Assembly: GCA_019244415.1 (NCBI GenBank)
Contig: JAFASN010000084.1
Span: 1-64,000, forward strand
Direction: 5' to 3'
Length of the DNA: 64,000 bases
Origin: Verrucomicrobiota bacterium
GTDB lineage: Bacteria; Verrucomicrobiota; Verrucomicrobiia; Chthoniobacterales; UBA10450
Part shown: positions 1-7,935 of the stretch, piece after piece
How positions within the stretch are numbered: position 1 is the first letter of the stretch
Layout: the number at the start of each line of letters is the position of its first letter
The notes under the pieces: generated by a model
Told to the model about the DNA's origin: nothing
Database searches by the model: none
The model's input: only the letters and a program-made list of their open reading frames with translations
Position numbers and translations under genes: made by a program

Positions 1-1
1 C

Positions 2-253
2 ACGGTGTACAAAGACAAAAGCTTCACCTTCATCACGAAAAGCCCGCCGGCTGCGGTACTCTTGAAGAAAGCAGCCAATATCGCCGCCGGTTCGAAGGAA
101 CCTAACAAGACAAAGGTAGGTAAAGTCACGCGCAAACAGGTGATGGACATTGTGAACACGAAGCGCAAAGATTTGAATTCGCGCAGTGATGAAGCTGCCT
201 TTCGCGTGATCGCCGGTACGGCGCGGCAAATGGGACTGGAGATCGTCGAGTAG
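2..253 (+). CDS. rplK: 50S ribosomal protein L11, C-terminal part (5' end outside window)
   Basis: C-terminal 83 residues of L11, the protein of the ribosomal stalk base that binds 23S rRNA at the GTPase-associated centre. The visible part has the diagnostic [19 protein letters not shown] segment, the KVGKVTRKQ stretch of the RNA-binding domain and the terminal [12 protein letters not shown]. The reading frame is open to the window edge, so the N-terminal domain lies upstream. L11 is normally followed directly by rplA; here six genes on the opposite strand intervene and rplA starts only at 5680. Identification is secure. Confidence 0.97.
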   Translation, partial: TVYKDKSFTFITKSPPAAVLLKKAANIAAGSKEPNKTKVGKVTRKQVMDIVNTKRKDLNSRSDEAAFRVIAGTARQMGLEIVE

Positions 254-347
254 TTACTCGATCTCGATTTTAATACCAGCTATCCAGCGCGCGAACAGAT
301 TATAGCGCGGCGCGTTATCGCTGATACGCGGGTAATCGGGCGTTTGC

Positions 348-2057
348 TCACGGTTTAGTTTCGCCAGCATTTAAGTACTCCCACCGTTGCAGCGCAATAG
401 GCACGTTGCCGTTTTTCCACACGAAATCGTGAAAGGCGCGCAAGCTAAACTGATCTCGCTGCTTGAGCCTAGCTTCGGCCAGGAACTTCATGATCTGTAG
501 TTTGCCGATCTGGTAGGTCATCGCCTGCCCCGGAGCGGTAGAAAACGCGATCGCTTCCTGCCGTGCCGTTTGTGCATCCATCGGCACGTTTTCCTCGAGG
601 TACTTTGCTGCCTGATCTAACGAGAACTCGCCGAGCGCGAGTTTGACATCCACTTCCACACGCAGCGCGCGCAAACGCATGAAGTTGTAGATGATCTCGC
701 GGGTGTGCGGGCTGTTGTCGAATAGCCCAGCCTGCAACATCATCTCCTCGGCATAGAACCCGATTCCTTCGTTGGCGCCGGAGTCATAGTAATGTCGCCG
801 GATCGGATCGTCCTGCTTCCAGGAAAGACAAAGCTGCAAGTAGTGCCCCGGAATTCCTTCGTGGACGCAGATCGGGCGAGTGTCCATGGCACTCGCGCGC
901 CAGAAGTAGCCGAGGTTGGGCGAAGGCTCAGTCAGATAACGAATGCAGTTCTGGTTCAGGCGCGAAGGCGAAGTAAAATCGTCCGTCTCAGTAAAGCCGA
1001 GCGCGCGCAGGTACTCAGGCGTGACTCGAAAGGTGTAATGTTGCACCCAATCGGGGACGCTCAGGATCCCGCGATTCACGAGAAACTTCCGGATTTGCTC
1101 TTCGTTCGCCGCGTTCTCCGCGATCCACTTGTCGAGGTTGTCCACCATCTTCAGCGGCGCGAGGTCTTTGTTCCGGTTCTTCTCGTAAGTTTCGAAGGCG
1201 ACAGCGCGATTCCATTCCTGCCGGCCCATGGCGAGCAGCTCTTCCGGCGCGAACGGCATCAGGGCAACATTGCGCAGGAACCAGACATAAGCGTCACGGC
1301 CGAGTGCGGTTTGTTTCGGCAAAGAGGGCAGCCTTTGCTTGAGCTGCTGTTGGAATTTTGCGAGCGCGTCTGCGGCGCGATCGACTGCCGCAGTTAACGT
1401 CTGCTGCTCAAGAGTAGTCAACGGCCGAAGTGCAACTGCCATTCTGCCAAGGCGCTCGCGAATCCCATCAAGCGACTGCACCGCCACTTCGGCGAAAGGC
1501 GCGGGCGGATTCTTCAGGTTCTCCGAGCCCTCTTGAAGGATCGATGGAATGTTTTCGATGCGGGTCAGGATTTCACGGCTTTGCGCTTGATCGTAAGGTC
1601 CGGGGACGGTGAGCGCTTCAGCCAGCGCGGTGAGCGTTTGTTCGATGTAGAAGTTTGGATCGCGTTTCCAGCGCGGGTTGAAGTCAAGCTCATATTTCAC
1701 GCGTGATAAGGCCGAGCCGATCAGGCGGTAATCTACTTGTTGCGGGATTGTCCATCCTTGGAATTCGATCTTTGCGTAACGATCTTCGAATGCTCTCAGC
1801 TGTCGATCGCGTGCATCCATGGAAGCACGCGACCAGTTACGCGTGCCGCCCGGGCGTTCCATGCGGTTTACGTCGTCGCCCGTGAACGGTGCGTACTCAG
1901 CCCGCCACTTCCAGAAATCGGCGGCGAGTTGTTGTAGATCCGGGTGCGCAGTGTTTTCCGGCGGCGGCGTAGCTGCGATGAGAAGGAGAGATAATGGGAG
2001 AAGGAGCCGAAGGTTCACGGCGCGAGTTTTGTAAAGGCGGTTTCGCGGTAAAAGCAA
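348..2057 (-). CDS. Secreted DUF885-family metallopeptidase-like protein
   Basis: A 569-residue protein with an N-terminal hydrophobic signal (RLLLPLSLLLIAA, about residues 17-29) followed by a DUF885 domain covering the rest. The family signature HEGIPGHYLQ lies near residue 397, with a downstream glutamate helix (NEGIGFYAEEMM). This inverted zinc-binding arrangement suggests a metallopeptidase, and relatives are usually annotated as uncharacterised or X-Pro dipeptidyl-type enzymes; substrate cannot be told from sequence. It probably acts in the periplasm. It ends 94 bases from the rplK stop, convergent with it, and is the last gene of the minus-strand block that separates rplK from rplA. 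The start could be internal (VNLRLLLP, GTG) with little change to the signal peptide. Confidence 0.85.
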   Translation of the reverse strand: MLLPRNRLYKTRAVNLRLLLPLSLLLIAATPPPENTAHPDLQQLAADFWKWRAEYAPFTGDDVNRMERPGGTRNWSRASMDARDRQLRAFEDRYAKIEFQGWTIPQQVDYRLIGSALSRVKYELDFNPRWKRDPNFYIEQTLTALAEALTVPGPYDQAQSREILTRIENIPSILQEGSENLKNPPAPFAEVAVQSLDGIRERLGRMAVALRPLTTLEQQTLTAAVDRAADALAKFQQQLKQRLPSLPKQTALGRDAYVWFLRNVALMPFAPEELLAMGRQEWNRAVAFETYEKNRNKDLAPLKMVDNLDKWIAENAANEEQIRKFLVNRGILSVPDWVQHYTFRVTPEYLRALGFTETDDFTSPSRLNQNCIRYLTEPSPNLGYFWRASAMDTRPICVHEGIPGHYLQLCLSWKQDDPIRRHYYDSGANEGIGFYAEEMMLQAGLFDNSPHTREIIYNFMRLRALRVEVDVKLALGEFSLDQAAKYLEENVPMDAQTARQEAIAFSTAPGQAMTYQIGKLQIMKFLAEARLKQRDQFSLRAFHDFVWKNGNVPIALQRWEYLNAGETKP

Positions 2058-2103
2058 AATCGCGCCTTACTCCTGAGTACGACAGACAAGTACCGTAAAT
2101 TTT

Positions 2104-3177
2104 CTACTTTGACGGGATGGCCGTGGCCTGGAGTTTTGTCGCGTTTTCGCTGAACTGGTCGCGAAAGACGTTCTCCAGCTCGCGATCGTGCGAGATGATC
2201 ATGTCGGTGTTGTGCCTTTTAACGTCGTCATTCTGCCAGCCTTCGTTCCACCAGCAGAACCCGATGAGCCCCGGCCATTTGCCCGAGAAGATTTCGTCCA
2301 GTGCGCCGCGCGCCCAGCTTGCAGCGACGCAATGCTTGTTGTGCAGGTCGCAGCCAAATTCGGCGATGACGAGGGGCTTGCCCGGCGCAACGTGAGTGAT
2401 GCGCGAGTAGGCGTGGTTTAGCTTCGAGGCGAAGCTTTCGCAGTCATCTTTCGCCTGCGGTGTAAGTGGGCCGTAGATACTAAGGGCGACCCAATCGCAG
2501 TACTTATCTCCGGGGTAGTAATCCTCGAACCGGTTCCACTGCGCATCAGGGTCGTCGTCCCAGTTCACGTGCCAGACCCATTGCAGGTTGTGCGCGCCTT
2601 CGCTACGCGTTAGGTCAACGATGTGCCGGTATGCTGAAATGTACGTAGCCGGTCCGCGAGCAGCACCGCCGTTCCATTTACCATTCCAGCTAAACCATTT
2701 CCCGTTAGGTTCTGTGCCCCACTCGATAAGTACGGGTGAGGCAAAATCCTTAGCTTGTCGCGCCCATTGGCGCAGGTCGGCGTCGAAGTCGCCTTGAATG
2801 ATTCTCGTTAGGGCAAACATCTTTTCAGCACGCATCTGATCCACTCCGGAGCGCAACATCAAACGAATGTATGGAATTTTTCCCAAGTGCCGAATCCACG
2901 CGCAGGTGCTTGCCGGAAAGGCACGCGATTCAAACCAGTTGTCTGAAAAATAGACCCAGGTCGCTTTCGATCCGACTGTACTCTCGTACTTTATGACGTC
3001 AGCAGCGGTGACGTCGTGTTCCGTCGGATCGTGCGTGTCGGTGCCGACACCATCGTAATAGACGCCCTGGTAAAGTTTGCCCGCGGGCGGGGGAGCGATC
3101 GGCGCCGCGCAACAACTCGCCGCGAGGACAACGGCAGCGCCGGAAAGCTGACAGCCGTTGAGCGTTAACCTTCCCAA
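2104..3177 (-). CDS. GH26-like beta-mannanase/glycosidase, probable lipoprotein
   Basis: About 357 residues forming a TIM-barrel glycosidase of clan GH-A resembling GH26. The acid/base region reads IEWGTEPNGKWFSWNG and the nucleophile region reads KPLVIAEFGCD, giving two plausible catalytic glutamates; aromatic residues near both fit a sugar cleft. The N-terminus carries a hydrophobic stretch ending VVLAASC, a plausible lipobox, so the enzyme is probably membrane-anchored outside the cytoplasm. The frame stays open to an ATG at 3420, but that would run through the osmC gene. A TTG at 3177, overlapping the osmC end by 13 bases, is the best start I can see; it is uncertain. Likely substrate is a plant or microbial beta-mannan or related glucan, which is inference from family. 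Confidence 0.75.
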   Translation of the reverse strand: MGRLTLNGCQLSGAAVVLAASCCAAPIAPPPAGKLYQGVYYDGVGTDTHDPTEHDVTAADVIKYESTVGSKATWVYFSDNWFESRAFPASTCAWIRHLGKIPYIRLMLRSGVDQMRAEKMFALTRIIQGDFDADLRQWARQAKDFASPVLIEWGTEPNGKWFSWNGKWNGGAARGPATYISAYRHIVDLTRSEGAHNLQWVWHVNWDDDPDAQWNRFEDYYPGDKYCDWVALSIYGPLTPQAKDDCESFASKLNHAYSRITHVAPGKPLVIAEFGCDLHNKHCVAASWARGALDEIFSGKWPGLIGFCWWNEGWQNDDVKRHNTDMIISHDRELENVFRDQFSENATKLQATAIPSK

Positions 3178-3575
3178 AAGAACTTTGTCGGGCGCTCGAT
3201 CTCTGCCGGAAGACTTTTGTGCACCGGGCAGTTGAGCGCAGCTTTTTCGAGCGCGGCGCGGTGCTCCGAATCCGGTGGCAACGGTACATGAACTTCTGAG
3301 GGCAATCCAACAATGCGCCGCGGCGCGTCGCTGGACATTTGCTTTTGCACAGAGACTTTCATGCCGCGCAGGTCGAGCCCGAGTTCTTCGGCTTTCATTC
3401 CCATGATCGTACTCATGCAAGTGCCGAGGGCGGTGGCCACAAGATCGGTCGGTGAAAACGCTTCGCCCTTGCCTTTGTTATCACTCGGCGCGTCAGTGTC
3501 GATGCGCGATTGGGAAGGGCCGTGTGTCGCCTCGCAATGGAGGTCGCCGGTGTACTCAACGGAAACGTTGACCAT
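3165..3575 (-). CDS. OsmC family peroxiredoxin-like protein
   Basis: 136 residues matching the OsmC/Ohr superfamily of thiol-dependent hydroperoxide reductases. Both redox cysteines are visible: one in TALGTCMSTIMGMKAEELG and one in LNCPVHKSL near the C-terminus. The SPTDLVATALGTC segment is the standard family helix. Such proteins reduce organic hydroperoxides in the cytoplasm. The gene overlaps or abuts the downstream GH26-like gene and is transcribed in the same direction. The ATG at 3575 gives the usual family length. Confidence 0.9.
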   Translation of the reverse strand: MVNVSVEYTGDLHCEATHGPSQSRIDTDAPSDNKGKGEAFSPTDLVATALGTCMSTIMGMKAEELGLDLRGMKVSVQKQMSSDAPRRIVGLPSEVHVPLPPDSEHRAALEKAALNCPVHKSLPAEIERPTKFFWEG

Positions 3576-3642
3576 CCGGCAGTATGGCGTCTGCCTTGCG
3601 AGTTGTCATGCGCGCGAACAACGCGCGCGCGCCGTACTCTCA

Positions 3643-3939
3643 TCAGTGATCGAGTGGATGCCCTTTCGCCAGCAATTCGACCACGCTGATCACCATGTAG
3701 ACGACCGGCCATGCGGCCGCGAGTACGACGAGGCCGAAGACAATCATCTCGGTCTTGCGTTCGCGCGCAGAGGCAAGGAGGAACTCGCGTGTGAATTCAT
3801 TGAAGCGGCGGCCCTCCGGTTCGCCTTCATCACCTGAAGCCGACCAGAAGTCGTGCCACCGTCCAATTCCTGAGTGGAAGAAACACTCGGTGTGTGGAAA
3901 TCTCCTGCGGCCGTTCTCGCGCGGGCAGGTCGGTTTCAT
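3643..3939 (-). CDS. Hypothetical single-pass membrane protein
   Basis: About 98 residues from ATG at 3939 (an upstream ATG at 3978 would add 13). The N-terminal half is polar with two cysteines (TCPRENG and HTECFFH), followed by a charged amphipathic region (NEFTREFLLASARERKTE) and one clear transmembrane helix (MIVFGLVVLAAAWPVVYMVISVV). I do not recognise the family. Charge distribution suggests a cytoplasmic N-terminus. Lies between osmC and another unknown gene on the same strand. Confidence 0.5.
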   Translation of the reverse strand: MKPTCPRENGRRRFPHTECFFHSGIGRWHDFWSASGDEGEPEGRRFNEFTREFLLASARERKTEMIVFGLVVLAAAWPVVYMVISVVELLAKGHPLDH

Positions 3940-4020
3940 CGGTTTCGATGCGTAGCTTGGACAGTGCCAAGATGCCACAACGCGGCGAAACCGAAAGCGC
4001 CAGTTAGTGCGGCGCGGCTT

Positions 4021-4755
4021 TTATCGAGTCACGATGGCAAGCCGCACTACGTCGTCGCTCACGCGGCCGACGAAGTACAACGCCGTCCTGCCGGAAAAGT
4101 ACAGCGGGTAAAGCACGTACGGCACGTCATCAACGCGAACGGGGTTGCGCCAATCGATTCGGATCGGTCGCGCGAACGTATGCGCCACAATGGACGTGTA
4201 CTCCGGGTCAACAGGTTCCCATCCGGGAACGCGCACTCCACGGTAGGTGGCATAGTGAACGCCACTGCCGGTCGGCTGGATTAGCTCTGCTTCCGCCCGG
4301 CCGGTCTCGACAATATCGCGCGGGCGAAAAGCGAGCTCCAGATCAGGGCCGCCCCAGTAGCTAAGGTTGATCGGCTGATCCACGCTCACGTCGATGATGT
4401 CGAATTTCGTCCGCTGAGGCGGTGGTTGCGCAGCTCGCGGGCTTGTCATCGCCCCGGGCGAATTCGCATTTTCATACACGGCAGCTTCCGCGGGTGAGAG
4501 CGTCAGCTTCGGATCGTGGAGCGAGCGGATGAGAGAATCGGAAGCGCCTTGTGCGCGCAAAACGGCGTCCTGCGATGCGTCGAGCGGATGAGCGATTTTG
4601 CGCTCCGATGCGATGGAAACGATGGATGACTCCGGCTCATGTGCGCGGACGAGCAGGGAGAGCTCGCGGAAGTCGATTGGGCGAGCAAAGGCGGGAATCG
4701 CGGCAGCGCAGGTGAGTAGCGCGATTGTGATTGTTAGTAGTTTGTGGGGTTTCAC
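4021..4755 (-). CDS. Hypothetical secreted protein
   Basis: About 244 residues from a GTG at 4755; a TTG at 4785 would add ten. The N-terminus is a clear signal peptide (HKLLTITIALLTCAAAIPAFARP). The middle is rich in Ala/Pro/Ser and the C-terminal half is predicted beta-rich with many aromatic residues (YVLYPLYFSGRTALYFVGRV). No family recognised. Export to the periplasm or outer surface is inferred. It sits between the unknown membrane protein and the aquaporin gene, all on the minus strand. Confidence 0.6.
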   Translation of the reverse strand: MKPHKLLTITIALLTCAAAIPAFARPIDFRELSLLVRAHEPESSIVSIASERKIAHPLDASQDAVLRAQGASDSLIRSLHDPKLTLSPAEAAVYENANSPGAMTSPRAAQPPPQRTKFDIIDVSVDQPINLSYWGGPDLELAFRPRDIVETGRAEAELIQPTGSGVHYATYRGVRVPGWEPVDPEYTSIVAHTFARPIRIDWRNPVRVDDVPYVLYPLYFSGRTALYFVGRVSDDVVRLAIVTR

Positions 4756-4845
4756 ACTTCTATTTCTAGCAATTTTAGGCGGCAAATTGCGAGCATAAAA
4801 TGTTGTCAGCCACTTTCCGCGTTACCGCGAACTGTCGTTGCGGTC

Positions 4846-5627
<782 letters not shown>

Positions 5628-5679
5628 ACCGGCCTTTTCGCCGCAGGAGAGCTGGGGCTCGCTTGAACTGCACAAACGT

Positions 5680-6381
5680 ATGTCACAAAACCGCAGTAAA
5701 CGTTACCGCGCGTCCGCCGAGCAGGTGGACCGAAAAAAGGCTTACAGCCTGAACGACGCCGTCGCGACGTTGAAGAAGTTTCAGCCGACGAAGTTCGATC
5801 AGACTGTGACGGTATCCTTCCGCCTCGGCGTTGATCCGAAACAATCAGATCAAATGGTGCGTGGCACATGCCCCCTTCCGCATGGCAGCGGCAAACAGGT
5901 GCGCGTGCTCGTTTTCGCCGAAGGCGCGCCGGCCACTGCCGCGAAGAACGCGGGCGCTGAGTACGTGGGCTTCAAAGACTTGATTCAAAAAGTACAAGAG
6001 GGTTTCCAGGATTTCGATGTGGCGGTGGCGACTCCAGCGGCGATGGCCGAAGTACGCAAACTCGGCAAGGTGCTTGGCCCGCGCGGTCTGATGCCGAACC
6101 CAAAAACTGGTACGGTGACTGACGATACGGCAAAGGCAGTGCAGGAAGTGAAAGCCGGCCGCGTGGAATTTAAACTGGACAAGAATGGCAACGTCGCCGT
6201 GCCGGTGGGAAAGTTTTCCTTCGCTGAAAACCAGCTGGTAGAGAATGGCAACGCGGTCATCGAAGCGGTGGTGCGTGCGCGCCCAGCGACGGCGAAAGGA
6301 CGTTACCTTGAGGGAATGACGTTGAGCGCGACAATGTCGCCCGGTGTGCACGTCGATCCTACGCCGTACTTAAGTGTTTAA
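5680..6381 (+). CDS. rplA: 50S ribosomal protein L1
   Basis: 233 residues, the usual length of bacterial L1, which forms the mobile L1 stalk near the E site and represses its own mRNA in many bacteria. Start ATG at 5680 was chosen because MSQNRSKRYRASAEQVDR is the standard L1 beginning; the frame is open to 5566 but that extension is not conserved-looking. The family segment GPRGLMPNPKTGTV is intact. The gene is first in its transcription block, with rplJ and rplL behind it and a promoter-like site at 5600. No good Shine-Dalgarno sits next to the ATG; an AGGAGA lies 30 bases upstream. Confidence 0.97.
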   Translation: MSQNRSKRYRASAEQVDRKKAYSLNDAVATLKKFQPTKFDQTVTVSFRLGVDPKQSDQMVRGTCPLPHGSGKQVRVLVFAEGAPATAAKNAGAEYVGFKDLIQKVQEGFQDFDVAVATPAAMAEVRKLGKVLGPRGLMPNPKTGTVTDDTAKAVQEVKAGRVEFKLDKNGNVAVPVGKFSFAENQLVENGNAVIEAVVRARPATAKGRYLEGMTLSATMSPGVHVDPTPYLSV

Positions 6382-6396
6382 CGAGGAGCATAACCA

Positions 6397-6537
6397 ATGT
6401 CTAAGTACCAAGCACGAAAATCTGACCAAACAGGAAAGTACGGAACGGACCCGTTAGGACTAACTCGGAGTAAAGCGAGCTTAAGTACGGTTGCAGAGTG
6501 TGCGTCTCTCGACTATCAACTCTCAACGATCAACTAA
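6397..6537 (+). CDS. 46-codon ORF between rplA and rplJ (possible leader peptide)
   Basis: The ATG lies 15 bases after the rplA stop and is preceded by GAGGAG at good spacing; the TAA lies six bases before the rplJ ATG. The product begins MSKYQARKSDQTGKYGTDPL and ends LSTIN. It is rich in Ser, Thr and Lys and matches nothing I know. The tight packing and strong ribosome site argue for translation, perhaps coupling rplA and rplJ. The same RNA could also fold as an L10-type autoregulatory leader (short hairpin CTCG-GAGTAAAG-CGAG at 6464-6479), so the ORF could be fortuitous. Confidence 0.4.
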   Translation: MSKYQARKSDQTGKYGTDPLGLTRSKASLSTVAECASLDYQLSTIN

Positions 6538-6538
6538 C
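6520..6538 (+). promoter_or_regulatory. Leader motif shared with tsf
   Basis: CTCTCAACGATCAACTAAC lies directly upstream of the rplJ start. The same 19 bases with two changes occur at 59869-59887 in front of tsf. Either a translation-gene leader signal or a dispersed repeat. Confidence 0.4.
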
Positions 6539-6543
6539 TACCG

Positions 6544-7077
6544 ATGCGTCCCGAAAAAGCGAACATCGTTTCTGATTTAAGCGAGAAACTGAATCGCTCG
6601 CCTTTTCTCCTCGTCGCCGATTACCAGCGCATGAAGGTGGGTCAGTTTGGCGAGCTGCGAAATCGCCTTGCGCCGGCCGGGGCCGAAGTACGCGTGGTGA
6701 AGAACAGCTTTCTCAAGCGCGCGATGAGCGACTCCGGATTACCCGAGGTCGCTGCGAACTTAAGCGGTCAGACCGCGATCGTTGTAGGCGAGAACGATGT
6801 TGCGCCGGTGGCCAAAATCCTGAAGGCGTTCGCGGCTGAATTCAAGATCGCGTCGCTGAAGGTGGGTGTGGTGGACAAGTCAGTCATGTCCACCGAGCAG
6901 ATCGAGACGCTGGCGGATTTGCCGTCGCGCGAGGTTTTGCTTGGCCAATTACTCGGCCTGCTTATGTCGCCGATGACGCAACTCGCGCGTTTGCTCAATG
7001 AGCCAGGCGCGTCATTAGCGAGATTACTCAATGCGAAAGCAGACAAGGAGGGCAAACCCGCGGAAGCTGCGGGGTGA
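6544..7077 (+). CDS. rplJ: 50S ribosomal protein L10
   Basis: 177 residues of L10 (stalk protein P0 equivalent), which holds L7/L12 dimers on the ribosome. N-terminal domain shows the standard SPFLLVADYQRMKVGQF and VVKNSFLKRAM segments; the C-terminal helix that docks L12 dimers (LLMSPMTQLARLLNEPGAS ...) is present. Start ATG at 6544 is preceded by a spacer that shares a 19-base motif with the tsf leader. Its 3' end carries a short hairpin (CCCGC-GGAAGCT-GCGGG) that resembles the palindrome just before rplL. Confidence 0.96.
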   Translation: MRPEKANIVSDLSEKLNRSPFLLVADYQRMKVGQFGELRNRLAPAGAEVRVVKNSFLKRAMSDSGLPEVAANLSGQTAIVVGENDVAPVAKILKAFAAEFKIASLKVGVVDKSVMSTEQIETLADLPSREVLLGQLLGLLMSPMTQLARLLNEPGASLARLLNAKADKEGKPAEAAG

Positions 7078-7095
7078 GAGACAGCTAAGGAAAGC

Positions 7096-7141
7096 AGGAA
7101 CGCAGGAAATAAAATTAACTATCCTGCTTTCCTGCGTTCCT
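7096..7141 (+). terminator. Strong hairpin in the rplJ-rplL spacer (attenuator or repeat)
   Basis: Two perfectly complementary 14-base arms (AGGAACGCAGGAAA at 7096-7109 and its complement at 7128-7141) enclose an 18-base AT-rich loop. There is no T-run after it, so it may moderate L12:L10 stoichiometry or stabilise mRNA ends rather than terminate. The arm sequence TCCTGCGTTCCT recurs at 46654, pointing to a dispersed repeat family. Confidence 0.45.
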
Positions 7142-7209
7142 AAGAGATACAGGGGCGCAGCGAATAACAACAGAACAACCTGTCCGACCCGGTGGCTGTC
7201 GGGTTTAAT

Positions 7210-7229
7210 TCCGCGGAAGCTTCTGCGGG
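7210..7229 (+). repeat. Near-perfect palindrome before rplL
   Basis: CCGCGGAAGCTTCTGCGG is an imperfect palindrome (one mismatch pair) just upstream of the rplL ribosome-binding site. A shorter relative lies at the end of rplJ (7058-7074), so the rplJ-rplL spacer is bracketed by similar hairpins. Confidence 0.4.
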
Positions 7230-7250
7230 CGGCGATTGGAGGAAACTAAA

Positions 7251-7637
7251 ATGGCAGATACAAATGCAATTGTGGAGCAACTCAGCGGACTGACTGTCCT
7301 CGAAATTGCTGGACTCGTAAAACAACTCGAAGAGAAATGGGGCGTAAGCGCAGCCGCGCCAGTAGCAATGGCCGCAGCGCCGGCTGCTGGCGGAGCAGCC
7401 GCAGCACCCGCGGCTGAAGAGAAAACCACCTTCGATGTTATCCTGAAGGAAATGGGCGGGAACAAAATCGGCGTCATCAAGGAAGTACGCGGCGCAGTCC
7501 CGGGACTAGGCCTCGCTGAAGCGAAAGCGCTCGTAGAAGGCGCGCCCAAGACAATCAAGGAAGGTGTGACCAAAGCCGAAGCCGAAGAGATGAAGAAGAA
7601 GATCGAAGCGGCCGGCGCGAAGGTTGAAATAAAGTGA
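7251..7637 (+). CDS. rplL: 50S ribosomal protein L7/L12
   Basis: 128 residues; N-terminal dimerisation domain, an Ala-rich flexible hinge (about residues 36-58) and the C-terminal factor-binding domain ([20 protein letters not shown] and [20 protein letters not shown]). It recruits translational GTPases to the ribosome. ATG at 7251 is fixed by GGAGG eight bases upstream; a TTG five codons earlier is not needed. In most bacteria rpoB follows; here a 3 kb surface-protein gene comes next. Confidence 0.97.
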   Translation: MADTNAIVEQLSGLTVLEIAGLVKQLEEKWGVSAAAPVAMAAAPAAGGAAAAPAAEEKTTFDVILKEMGGNKIGVIKEVRGAVPGLGLAEAKALVEGAPKTIKEGVTKAEAEEMKKKIEAAGAKVEIK

Positions 7638-7680
7638 CGCGCTAGCGCCATCCTGGGGCGAAGTCGAAGGATCTCTTTTT

Positions 7681-7800
7681 TAGCGACGGATAAACACAGA
7701 TTGACACGGATGCCGAGGCCGGTCGTTGACCGCAGCGAGATGCGATCTGTATTAGATCTGTGTAAGTCTGTGGCTGGCATGGCTTCCTGCGTTCGTTTCT
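7681..7800. repeat. Dispersed imperfect inverted-repeat element after rplL
   Basis: Arms CACAGATTGACACGGAT (7695-7711) and ATCTGTGTAAGTCTGTG (7756-7772) pair at 14 of 17 positions. The block continues into TTCCTGCGTTC at 7784, which resembles the rplJ-rplL hairpin arm. No ORF crosses it convincingly. Its position marks the upstream edge of the delta-60 gene insertion. Confidence 0.45.
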
Positions 7801-7920
7801 GCACCCGATGTGACCGGCTGACCGCATAGCGGATTCGCCCGCGAGAAGCGCTACCCCTTTCCCGAGTTCGCCCAAAAAATAGAGCTTGTCTTTTTAAGAT
7901 TATTCTGGGCTTACTCAGAT

Positions 7921-7935
7921 TGTGCACTGTGCACA
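7921..7935. repeat. Palindrome over the delta-60 gene start codon
   Basis: TGTGCAC-T-GTGCACA, a perfect 7+1+7 inverted repeat, contains the GTG start at 7922. It could be an operator or a translation-controlling hairpin. Confidence 0.35.

Noticed and set aside
3178-3420. N-terminal extension of the GH26-like protein to the ATG at 3420
   Set aside because: It would overlap almost all of the C-terminal half of osmC and reads as random Arg/Ala/Ser sequence.
5845-6351. A 168-codon minus-strand frame opposite rplA
   Set aside because: Mirror of conserved L1 sequence, low complexity, no family match.
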